This document shows, in pieces, positions 9,773 to 21,600 of a stretch of DNA of 35,074 nucleotides (positions within the stretch are counted from its first letter, which is position 1; each line of letters begins with the position of its first letter). The stretch comes from Cruorifilaria tuberocauda (taxonomy: Eukaryota; Nematoda; Chromadorea; Rhabditida; Onchocercidae), in the NCBI GenBank assembly GCA_013365365.1, contig JABVXU010000555.1:1-35074 (forward strand), given 5' to 3'. The notes below the pieces were generated by a model. It did no database searches. It worked only from the letters and a program-made list of their open reading frames with translations, and was not told the origin of the DNA. A program made the translations under genes and the position numbers.

Positions 9773-12700
9773 ATGGATTGTAGAAATGGTACGATGAATG
9801 AAAAATTGGAAAGATTCCGTGCGTTATTCACACATGACGATATTGTTAAGAATGCTGGTGGTGCTATCGATGCTTATCTGTTACCAAGTACTGACCCTCA
9901 TCAGGTATGTGATTTTATTCAGGATTTTACCTCTCGAAATAGAAATGGAGTAACTTGTGATGATGACTTCTGTCGAAATCATGCAAAAGTTACTAATTAT
10001 TGCATGAATTTAAGATCAAGTCAAAGAAGGAGAGAGAATTTATTAGGCAGAAATAAATATCATTCAAGTAAATATTTCTTTTGTATAAATTTCATGGATT
10101 TTTTTCAAATACGATCAGTACAATCATCATTGGTAATTTCAGAAAAAAGGAGCAGAAGTGTATTTATTTCACCAGCTCTTTCAAACGTTTATTTAGCCAA
10201 AATTTGCTTAGAATGATTAAAAGTGTTTGGCTTCAGCTAACTACAAGACGTAATGATATTACTTATATAAAAAATAAGAATTGTCCTTTACACTTTCCGA
10301 AAATTTGGAAGATCCTACGCGTTTTGCTTCATTTATAAACTGCCAGTTTTTCTGAATATTGTGTATTTTCTTCTAATTTATCTTAAATCATAGATGTAGT
10401 GACCGCATGTCGTGCACAGTGTGCAAGAAGCTCTTTTTTCTCGGGCTTAAGTGACTCTGTATTTAATATGGTAATATGATATGATTTTGGGGAAAGAAAT
10501 GGATAGCTTTTAAAGATTTCATAAATTAATCGAAATTAGAATATTTCAGTTCTCCAAAAAAACATCCAAATAACTTTAGATAAAAAAAAATTTTTTAGAA
10601 ACCACGGAAGCTTGTCCACCCTCTAGAAACTAAATTATCTAATAATTCTTTTAAACCCTACTAATATTGTATTTTTCAGAGTGAATATATTTCGAAGCAC
10701 GATTTTCGTGTGCGTTTTCTTAGTGGATTTTCTGGATCGAACGCATTTGCATTAATAACACAGAATGAAGCAATGGTTTGGACCGATGGTAGATATTTTA
10801 TACAGGTGTAACATGCATTTTCAATCGAAGTCATGCTTCATTGTTGGAAATTACATTTAGTTAGATTTATTACTTTTTGAATTATTCCTTGTTCTTAAAC
10901 TTTAAATTCATCTAGAATTCAGGCTCAAAATGAACTAGAACCAGGATGGAAATTGATGAAGGATGGTATTCCAAATGCCATTTCAGCAACTGACTGGATG
11001 ATTCAGAATTTAAGAAACGATAAAGGTACACGAGCGGCTTTCGATCCACAACTTTATAGACATGGTATATTTAATCATTCGATTTTTTACAAGATTCTAG
11101 TTTATTCATTATTTGCATAATCTAACATTATATTTCTGAGCATTGTAATGTATTGTGAAAATTTTCGGAACAAAAACTACTTTTTACACTTTTATCGCGT
11201 ATTATTGAATTCATAATCGTATTCTCATATATCCTTTTTATTTGATTCTTTAGCTGAGGCGTTACGAATAATGGCTTTGCTAAAAAAAGTTAATATCAAT
11301 GTTGTGCCTTTAAAAGGTAACTTGGTCGATTATATATGGCATGATAGACCGCAAGAAAAATTTGGAAAAGTAAATTTTTATATATATATATATATATATA
11401 TACTAAATAGGAGCTCAAATTATGCCTATGAAACTTCAGATAATTTTTTTTCATTCATTAAATTCACTTTAAAGTTTGTAGAGGCAGAATGTAATCTTGG
11501 ATATATAGTTGGCTTAGCATTAGAAACTAGTGACATTTAGGTAATCATTAGAACTAGATGTTTTCTTTTATGATGGTAATATCTAAGTATTCAGTGCTAT
11601 ACATTTTCATCGTATTTTCAATTTTAGATTATAGTGATGAAAGAAGATGAGCATGGAATGGAAATGAATAACAAAATTGAGAAAATACGGTACGAATTAC
11701 AGTTAAAAGGCTGCGATGCAGCAATTTTTACCGCTTTGGACGATATTGCTTGTATGTCGTCATATTTTGTACTGAATCAGTTTGTATATTTTAAGTAACA
11801 GATGTTCTCTGATTTCAATTTTTTGCTGCTCTCGGTTAATAGCTTGAATCCTAACTCATAATATCGCAATTTTTCAGTTTTCAGGGTTGCTAAACATTCG
11901 CGGTTCTGATATTCCATATAATCCAGTTGTTTATGCGATTATTTTCATGGCTCCGGATGAGGTGCATTTATTTATCAGTAAACGGAAATTGAACGATGAA
12001 ATATTGAACCATCTTGCAACCATAGTGATTCATGAATACAGCGAAGCAACTGAGTGGATTGGAAAATGGCTTCAAAGCCATAAGGGTCAGTACAAAGTAA
12101 GTGTAATTCTTTTCACTTAATTCATCAATTATATTTGGATAGTTATGGAGAATAGACGGATAATTTGATCCATAATTTGTTACGAAGCTGTGAAAAAGTT
12201 GGTAGCTGAAAGGAGCTCTTAAGGGCTTAAATTATGTCTGTTTTTAAGCTTCATTATTAATTCCTCCTATGACCACTTATCTGCAACATAGCAGTAATTA
12301 TTTGAGCAGTGTTTTTTGCAGGTCTGCATTACAGACTCAACGAATTATGAATTGGGAGCTTTGGTTGAGCCGGATGATGGCATATCATTAGTTTCACCCA
12401 TTCAGTTTATAAAAGCCATAAAAAATGAGTCGGAATTAAGTGGGATGAGGAGATCAAGTGTACGTTTCATTTTATACCTTCAGACACTCAGTTATTAAAT
12501 GATTTTCTGGTAATGTAAGATTGGAATTTGAAGGTAATTAAATATTCGCTTCGTTTTAGTATATATTTTTAATATTTTTTTCCATATATTTTCCAATATT
12601 TAATATTTAATATATTCAATATTTTATTCATTTGTTTGTTAATACGTTGCTCGAATTTTATAGGAACCTTGATAACGATTTTTCCAGAACTACTGGATTT

Positions 12701-14635
12701 GAAATTTAAAGTTCAAAAAAAAGTTTCACGATATATTGTTTGCTAAATTTGAGGTACATCTTGTATGAAACGAGACAGTCCATATTAACTTAGATATTTC
12801 TTTTAGATCCGTGACAGTGCTGCGATAATTGAATATCTAGTTTGGTTGGAAGAGCTGATCGATGATGGAAAAGAGATTACCGAGGTGCATTAATTAATTT
12901 TATGGTGATAGATGTTACTTACTAGTGTTTATTTTTTTCGCTTATCATCGGTTATAATATGCATTCTTATTTTACAGGCAGATGCTGGTAAAAAAATGGA
13001 TGAATTTCGAGGCAAACAACCTCTTTTTGTTGATCTGAGTTTTCAGACGATAGCAGCAGTTAATGAGCATGCAGCATTGCCTCATTATCAAAGTACTCCA
13101 ACAACGGGTAAACAACTCCTGACCAAATCCTGTATATTCTTAATCGATTCTGGTGGACATTACCGGTAATTTTAATTATTTCAGTTACAAATGACATGAT
13201 TAACATCATCGAGTTGAAAAATCGAAGTTGAAAAGTAAATCAAATTAAAAAAATTACAGCGATGGGACAACCGATGTGACGCGAACAATTGCTTTTCGAG
13301 ATAATAGGGACATGGAATTCCGAAGAATGTTCACTTTGGTCCTTAAAGGACATATTGCCAATGCTAAGCTTATTTTTCCTGATGGTGTAAACGGTGAAAT
13401 TTATTTATTTGAACTCTGATATCCGAACTAACTTTCTAGTAAGATTTCCATCAATTATCTGATAGTTAATTCACTCGCATGAATAATACATATATATCGC
13501 AAGAATGATTTTTAGGAATACGTATGGATTCAATATCAAGACAATATCTTTGGCGTGATGGATTAGACTTTCAACATGGCGTAGGGCACGGTGTTGGACA
13601 TTTCCTGAATGTACATGAAGGACCAGGTAAATAAAGATTTGATAAATGAGAACCGTTCAAAGAATTTTAAAGTCTTTTCTTATTCTCTTGGCATTATTCT
13701 TTCATTTCCAGACTTTTTGCATTCGTTAATAAGTTAAATTTTTCTAGTTGGTATCACATTTCGCAAATACGAAAAAGAAGGTGGAATCCGAAAAGGACAT
13801 GTGATAACAATTGAGCCTGGTTTCTATGCTGAAAGTAAATGGGGCATAAGAATTGAAAACTGTTATGAGGTCAATTTGACAAATAATAATTTAAAAACAA
13901 TGAGAAGTAGATAATTCATTGCTTGAAATAAAATATGCTTAGTAAGGAATATTTGATTAAAATTTTGAAATTTTTATGGCTTTCAATGTTAGAGAAGGGA
14001 GAATTCATTATTTCGCTTCTAAATTACTGACATTTTTTACGCTAATGTTGGCTTATAGTATGCTTCGACACAATGTTGAAAGAAGAAATAAAATATCTTT
14101 CAGTATTTTTATTTAGATGTTTGGGGAAAGTCATTTACTCATTATGTTGCTTGCGTGGAATGTATTTTTTTAGGTTATAGCTGCTGATAAAGTGCGATCA
14201 AATGCAGAGAATTTCCTCGCATTTTCAGCGTTAACCCTGGTACCAATACAGAAATCTTTGGTGGATAAAACTTTACTATCATCGGAAGAAGTAGATTTTA
14301 TACTGAATTTGTGAAGCGCACTTTTAGAAGGACTTTGAAATCTCATTAGTTGCCAATACTTTTCGATATCAATTTCTGAAAACATTGGGAAATATTTGGA
14401 GATTAATTAAAAAACTGTTGAGAAAACGTCGTACTCTTTTTAAATTTCAAAATAACAGTGATAGGCATCTCATGACGAATATATGAATTAATCTATTTCT
14501 CCTTCCAATAATTTTCAGATTGAATGGTTTAACCATTATCATGCCATATGTTTTGAAAAAGTTGGCCCCTATTTGTTGGAAACAGACAAGAAAAAAGAAT
14601 ACGAATGGCTTGTAAATGCTTGTGCTCCTATATAG
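9773..14635 (+). CDS. app-1: Xaa-Pro aminopeptidase 1 (cytosolic aminopeptidase P, M24B)
   Basis: Fourteen exons give 618 residues (animal XPNPEP1 is about 620): 9773-9904, 10680-10805, 10923-11064, 11254-11369, 11628-11751, 11885-12096, 12322-12459, 12807-12884, 12978-13165, 13260-13393, 13516-13626, 13748-13869, 14174-14290 and 14519-14635. The enzyme removes the N-terminal residue from peptides whose second residue is proline, using two metal ions, usually Mn2+, in the cytosol. The N-terminal creatinase-like domain has [24 protein letters not shown] and WTDGRYF. The middle domain has [15 protein letters not shown]. The C-terminal pita-bread domain keeps all five metal ligands: D413 (LIDSGGHY), D424 (GTTDVTRT), H488 (GVGHGVGHF), E523 (TIEPGFY) and E537 (GIRIEN). 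There is no signal peptide, as in the cytosolic paralogue. The gene looks intact. The donors of exons 2 (GTGTAA), 8 (GTGCAT) and 12 (GTCAAT) are weak but required by frame and homology. Confidence 0.96.
11378..11402. repeat. (TA)n microsatellite in app-1 intron 4
   Basis: About 12 uninterrupted TA units begin eight bases after the exon 4 donor. It is likely length-variable between individuals, and it sits close enough to the splice site to matter if it expands. Confidence 0.9.
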
Positions 14636-15260
14636 TCATTTATACTATCTGTTATTTCAGTTGAATTATTTCAGAATTTTTTTCACTAAGTAATATGTAA
14701 TTCTTCTTGCTAATATTTTCAAGAAAGTATGAGATAATTCTTGATAGGATAATATTTGAAATTTGCGACATTTGATATTAGTTATTAGTTCATTTCTTTC
14801 TTCTATAATACTTGACTGTGTTGTAAACTGGTGACTTTTCCTGCATAATTTTTCAATTCATTATTTTTTATCTTATTAAATAACAGGTTTACACTAGTGA
14901 TTTTCTTGTTTATTAAATTTTTTTTTAAACTAATAATCTCTTTTTTGTCAACTAGCAATTATTGTGCCTCATTCGTTGCTTTTTGTTTGTGATGAAATTA
15001 TGTTATCATTCTGAATAGAAACTCATCATAAAAAAAAATTGATTCAGTGAATGAGAAATCTAAATTATTGAGAAAGATTTTTTATCTAAATTATGACGGA
15101 TTAAAATAACAGTATGTTTTACTAGAAATTCTTTGATAATTACTTGATGACGGTTTTCTAATATTTCCATGTCTTATTTTGTATCACTGAGTTATTTTCA
15201 CTGAGTGAGTTATTTTATATCACTACCATTCCTAACTTGCTTTTTTCATTGACATTCATT

Positions 15261-15292
15261 CCTTACATATTTGTGTCCTTACATATTTGTGT
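15261..15292. repeat. 16-bp tandem duplication
   Basis: The unit ccttacatatttgtgt occurs twice back to back without mismatch. It looks like a recent slippage or duplication event in non-coding DNA. Confidence 0.85.
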
Positions 15293-17254
15293 ACGTTTCG
15301 ATGTTAAAATTCATATATTGAAAAAAATCTATTTAGCAGGATGATTCAAGTTAATCCATTCCTAATTTACTTTCTTATTTCATACACTTCTCATGTTTCT
15401 CTTATTTCTTACATTCAATAGTAATCAATCATAATTTTACCACATATCTGATGTTATTTTAATAAATTCAAAACTTTTAAAATTTCATATGAATGACTTT
15501 TATATTTGAGGTTTTCTTTTTCCATTTGAATTTTGAAATTGAATACATGTACAAACCTGAAGATGTCAAGATCATTATAAATATCTTTAATAAATCAGTG
15601 TACCATATAAAAAGTTACTTAACAGTGATAATTTTAGATGCTTTCAGTGAGTAGATGTATATCAGTGATAGATGATAGTACAATGGAACATAGGATTGAA
15701 AATTTTAACAATTAATATGATCAAGTCAGCTTCGTGGTCTTTTTTTTCGCTGCCAAATTTTAAGGCCTAATTTGCAGCAAAAAAATGCTACAAATTTTCA
15801 CAAATTGCTATCATAACATCTTCTATTTCTATTCATACGTCGAATTCATCTTTTAATTTCTCAATTAATGAGCAAAAAATAATAAGCAATTGAGGGAAAA
15901 AAGAATTCTACAGAATAAATCAAATAAAAATTTCATAATTTCATTTTTAATGTCATTGATGATATTCGAAGATTTTGAGCTAATCACTGATAACTATCGA
16001 AGTGTATTTCTCACTATATTTTCCATATCTAATTATTAAATTTTTTATTATAAAAACTCTGGCAGCATTTTATATCGTTGAAGCATTAGAGGGATTATTG
16101 TTTTTATTAATTGTCTAATTAATTAATTAATTAAACATTAGTATTTTTATTAAAATGCTACAAGTAAATTAATTGAAAATGATTTCCGTAACAATTGAAA
16201 TAGGACGAGGAAAATTGTTATCAAAATGAAAGATATTGATAAAGTGTTAAACAGAAATACCTCTCAAATATGCAAATATTAATAGAAAAGAATTAGATTT
16301 TTCAAATTCCACATAAGACTTTATCATGTACTGTTTAAAATTTGAATGAAAAGTTGCAATTCCATGGTAATCATGCTAATTGTTCTAGGCGATAACCAAG
16401 TTTATTATGATAATAAACTTTTTTATGATTTATTTAATAACTTTATTATGATAATAATTTTTTTTGCAAATTTTAAATTCATTTTTGTTTTCAGAAAGCT
16501 ATCATTCAGTCTTATTTATAAATGAGAGAAATGATACTGTTGAAGGATTTTCGAGAAAATAATTAAATGAGAGTATATTTTGAGAAAACTCTATCAAATG
16601 ATTATATGATCTCTTGTTGTTTATTACTTTTTGAATACTCTCACCCACTCTCGATCATCACACCTCTTCTTAGTTCATCAAATTAAATACTTTGAAATAT
16701 TTGAGGCGAATGAAAAACTTGAAATTAGTTAACTCTCTTTTCTCTTACAACTTCATTCTTCTTTCTCTTTTCAAAATCTCTTTGATGGCATATTTAAATA
16801 TGCATGATGATATAATTATTATTGAATTCGTAATGATAGTAAAGAAAATTTTTCAAAAAATTACTGGAAAATTTTATGTCAAGCAAAATTTTCCGCATTT
16901 CTACCTTTCATATTAATTATTAATTCCGGTTTTCCGTTTACTAAATTAATCGTTTGGTAAATGATTTATAGTTGAAACTTATATAGTTAGCCTTATAGTC
17001 CTGCTGTATTACTTTTAGCTAATTAAATAATTACAGTGTAATTATTAAAAATTTGCTTTTTTGGAATTTGAAAGATTTTGAAAGAAAAATTTGAAAGATT
17101 TTCACCTTTTATCTTTTTCGTAAAATTTTTCAATTCTCTTTTAAAACAAAAATATTTTTATTTTCTTATTTTATTGTAAATTTCAAATTAATTTTGATTC
17201 ACGTATGTTTTGATTGAGTATAATTAGGTCATATATATATATTTTTTTTTGTAG

Positions 17255-17298
17255 AAAGAGGAAAGTATGAATTGAAAGCAGTTTTGGCATATTTCAAG
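17255..17298 (+). other. Isolated exon-like segment, possible orphan exon
   Basis: A 44-base stretch follows a long T tract ending TTTTGTAG and precedes a strong donor (GTATGTG). One frame reads RGKYELKAVLAYFK with no stop. No partner exon was found on either side, so it may be a cryptic exon, a UTR exon of the ABCD4-like gene, or chance. Confidence 0.2.
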
Positions 17299-18267
17299 GT
17301 ATGTGAAGAGGAGGTTAATATTTCTGTAAGAAATGAAAATACAATTGTTTAGTTTCACTTCCTTCTTTTTCTCACCATATTATTTTCCGAATTTTTTTTT
17401 CAAGCTTATTAATACAAGCATCGTCAACAAGTTTCAATTATATGTAATGTCCTCAAATAATATCTGGAAAATTAAAACCTTAAATTGATCACACTAAAGT
17501 AAAACTTAACTTTTTAATACGCTTAATAGGTTTTATACTTAATGCCTAATTAATGTGCTTAATACAGCAATTAATTATTATTTCAAACAACAATTTTTTA
17601 GAATAATAATAATGATAAAAATAAATTATGGGTATAATGAATGAAATTCATAAAATATTATTTATGAATTTCATTCATAGAAATTTTTTCACGTATAAAA
17701 TTTGTTAATAAATTTATTAATAAATAAAAAATTTGAAATTAGCAATTTCTTCAAATGAACAAATGAACATTTTATGATTCATTTTTTTTACAATAACTAT
17801 TTTTTAATAAATGCTTCAAAAAAAATTTAATTATTCAATTGAAATAACAACAACAACGTTGAAATGCATGATGCTAATTGCTAATAGCAAAACTAATTAT
17901 TATTGATTACTTATACGGTTTATCAATTATCAGTGATCATAAATTAAATTCTATATTAGAAATGATAAATTAAAGTGTTAATTTATTATTAACTAAAATT
18001 TTGTATGAAGAATTGTAAAAATGAAGGAATAAAATTTTCGATAGAATCGAAAAAATTTGACAGAAACGTTCCAATTTGGAAGTGATAGCTAAATAATTGC
18101 ACATGAATTTAGGATGGAATTTTTTTTTTATTCTCTAATTTTTTTTCTTATTTTTTTCAAATGAGATACTAATATGCATTTTATTAATAGTTACTTAAAT
18201 CTCACACTCCATTTCACTTCATCTCAGTTCATAAATCTTATCTACCAAAATATTTCATCCAATATCT

Positions 18268-18340
18268 CTCTCTCTCCCCCTCCCCCTCTCTCTCTCTTTT
18301 TCTTTCTTTGTCTCCCACTTCCTACTTTTCCTATTTTTTA
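18268..18340. repeat. CT-rich pyrimidine microsatellite
   Basis: Alternating CT runs and C blocks form an imperfect low-complexity tract about 300 bases upstream of the ABCD4-like start codon. It could act as a nucleosome-poor promoter element, but that is inference. Confidence 0.7.
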
Positions 18341-18605
18341 AAATAATTTTTAAAGGTATGACACCTTTTTGACACGCCATCATCTTGGGAATATTTCGAT
18401 CAAAACTATTCCATATTTAATGAGGTTGTCATAAATCCTTCATTTTCCTACGAAGAAAAGATTGATGATAATTTAAGATATTTTCATATCATTCAATTTA
18501 TCAATTATTAATTTTCAATTTAATTTAATTATTTCACAATTTAAAATTTTCTTCATGAAGTTATTTGAAAATTTACTAAAGATTTTGCTTGGCAGATAAT
18601 TTTAC

Positions 18606-18611
18606 TTTCAG
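18606..18611 (+). promoter_or_regulatory. Probable trans-splice acceptor of the ABCD4-like gene
   Basis: TTTCAG ends 26 bases before the start codon at 18638, preceded by AT-rich sequence and no coding exon, matching the layout seen at rpb-12 and app-1. Confidence 0.4.
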
Positions 18612-18637
18612 TTAGCTTAATAAAATAGCCATAAGAA

Positions 18638-21600
18638 ATGGGAAGAAATCGACGTGATGAGAGGGATTTCCACTTGGATTATTATTTCTTTTTACGTGTT
18701 ATCGATATTTCAAAGATACTCTTTCCACGTATCGAATGGGCTTTACTCTTTACGTTTGCTACACTTTTTTTCGCTATTGCTAGTAAGCTAATTTTGTAAA
18801 ATTAAATTAAAATAATTAAAGTTAAAATTAAATTGAAATGAAAATAGGTAAGCTGAAGATCAATATTAATCCATGTAGTATGTAGAAATGATTAATTAGC
18901 AATTTAGCAATTAGTGATTACAGGTGAAGTGTTAACATTTTTGACTGGTATGATACCAGGTCGAATATATCAAGCATTAACGGATAAAAGTAAATCGGAA
19001 TTCCGGTATATTTTCATCACTGGTTCGATTGTATATATCGGAAAATGCCTGGTAAATATAATTATTGAACTAATATTCTTTGTTTTATTTTTTTTTCTCT
19101 TTTCAAAATTGAAATGGAATTTTAGTAATTTTTATTCGTTTTTTCAATATGCTTGATAATTTAATTGTTTAATTCTTTAATTTCGAAATTTAATTCCTTA
19201 AATTATTTCAACTTTACTCTTAATTGATTGAGTTACTTTCCGATAATATGAAGTGCTATAACTTACATATTGTTTCAGCTTACAAATTTTACTCAACTAT
19301 ATCTACAATTTGTTGTATGCATTTAGAAGTTTAATAAATAAAGTTTTAAACTCTCCCTTAGTAGTCTCATGAAATTTAAATTAATAGTAATAATAATAAC
19401 TTATGAAATTTAAATTAAGAATGATAACAGTTATAAAGGCATTTTTGAAGGAAAAACGAAAAACAAAACAAAAACATCAATATCTGAACCTTCTTGAACC
19501 GTTCATTGTATAAAGTAATTTGATAATTACCGCTGATTTAGGTAAAAAATTAAATTTTAGACTTACAATTTGATTATTTTACATTCTCATTTTCTGTAGT
19601 TTAAAAGATAAATATCATTTTTTAAACAAATTTAATTTTTCAGCTGATAGCATTGAAATCGTTTACATCATGGCAACTCTATTTAAGTTGGCGTAAAAAT
19701 GCAGTAATCAAACTTCAACAGTACTACTTTAATAATCATGCATACTATAAAATAAATAATATTGATAATTATGGAATCGATAATCCGTAAATTATTCTTT
19801 TATTATTAAATTTTTATTTTACCAATTAATCTGATGTTTTTTTTATTAATTTATAATTGACATTTTAATGAATGTCAAATTTCATATGACGTAATAATGA
19901 ACGATAAAATTAAGTAATACTTTTAATACCTTTATTACTTTTTATACTTTTAATACTTTTAATAGGTTAATTTCATCAAATTTGGATATTTCTTTTTTTT
20001 TTAAATTATTTTGATTAATTCTTGAAAAGCGTATACTTATAAGAGAGAGAAGAAAGAAGAAGAGGGAAATGTTAAAGTAAAATAATTTCTAGTGATCAAC
20101 GTATCACGCAAGATACTGAAATAATGTGTAATCAATTAGCAATTAATATAATGCCTTCTATTCTGATCGGACCATTTGTTATTGCCTTCTATACTTATGA
20201 AACGTATATCAGGTAATGCTTATGAAACGTATGTCACGTGAAATTTACGTAAAACTTAATTTACTATCAATTAGATTAGATTGTTTGATAAAAAAAGATA
20301 GCTATTGCATTTCTATCTTAATTTACTTATAACAATCTTTGAATCACTATAAAGTTTTTCGTTTCCAGAAATGAAAGTTATAAGTTAAAGATTATTTAAG
20401 AATATGAATTCATCGTTTATGGAACATATTGAAATATTTACAGGATTAGATAAATGTAAGTTAACTTTTAACTTTAACTATTGATGAAATTGGAAATTCC
20501 TGAGTATTGCAGTACTGGTGGCTTAGGTATTGCTATTATTTATGGATATTTTGTTATTGGTGTTATCGTTAACAAATTTCTCATATCACCGATGGTCAAA
20601 TGGAATGGTCGAGTAGAGAAAGCAGAAGGTGATTTTAGGTATTACTTTATGAATTTATTCGTTTTATCAATAAGTAATAATGATAATTATATTAACTTTT
20701 TTATAAAGTGGAGTTAGCAGAAGAGAATTTTCAAGTTTTCAAAATTAATTACGATTAATTTTTGTAAAATTTTAAATATTATTTCTTCTAATGTATTTGA
20801 TGAATAGCAAATTGCTACAATGAAATCAAGTTGTATGCTTAAATAATTGTTCATATAATCAAACTAAAAAATACTAAAATTCTAAAAAAGAATTTAAATT
20901 CGAGGCTAATTAATTATTATTAAGCTAATCTCAACAAATATTCAAAAATCAAATTGTTAAATAAATTTTAATTATTGATGAAAGAAAAAAAAGACATATC
21001 TGGCTTCATTCGTCATTTCATGCTTAAAATTTGAAACTAGCTTAATAATCAGAAGCAAAATTTAATTTAGAAGTATGAAACTGATAAGGTTCGCTTGTTT
21101 ACTCTATAACTAGTTTAATATACCTTGCTAGTAGAACTTGTTTAACTTGTATAACTTGCTAGTAAAGTAAAGCTAGTATAACATAACTTGGATAGACTAA
21201 TAGAAGTTTTACTTCTATTTGGATTGCTGTTTTAGATACTTAAACGTCTGTTTGAGGTTGTCTGATGTATACTGCTGTAATTACTGCTATTCCTAGGACT
21301 ATGAAGGTTTCTAACTTGTTGGGTACTCTTTTTGGCTCTAATCAGAGGGTTCGACCTTTGTGATATTTAACTTATACTTTTATTTTTCATTTTACTGTTA
21401 GGAGTTTTTTCGCGACAAATTAATATTTACCTCTTTTTACTGAATTGGCAATCGAATTGCTTATTTGAAGAGAAACGAAAAAAATCAATCGATTTGATCA
21501 ATAATGATTTAATTAATTAAAGATATAAACACGTTTCAATACGCAATAATGCTGAACCAATTGCCCTCTACGAAGCTGAACCGTTTGAGCAGTATGAATG

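Larger units (their letters stand above)
14636..18637. other. Long AT-rich intergenic region between app-1 and the ABCD4-like gene
   Basis: About 4 kb contains no supported gene. Contents seen are a 16-bp perfect tandem duplication at 15261-15292, a short exon-like stretch at 17255-17298, and a CT-rich pyrimidine tract near 18268-18340. An ORF at 16692-16916 has no splice context or recognisable protein character and is treated as chance. The last ~30 bases hold a TTTCAG acceptor before the next gene. Confidence 0.5.

Noticed and set aside
14170..14385. Minus-strand 71-codon ORF
   Set aside because: It is the antisense shadow of app-1 exon 13 and intron 13.
16692..16916. 74-codon plus-strand ORF
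   Set aside because: AT-driven composition (Ile, Leu, Asn, Phe, Lys), no acceptor or donor partners, no recognised motif.
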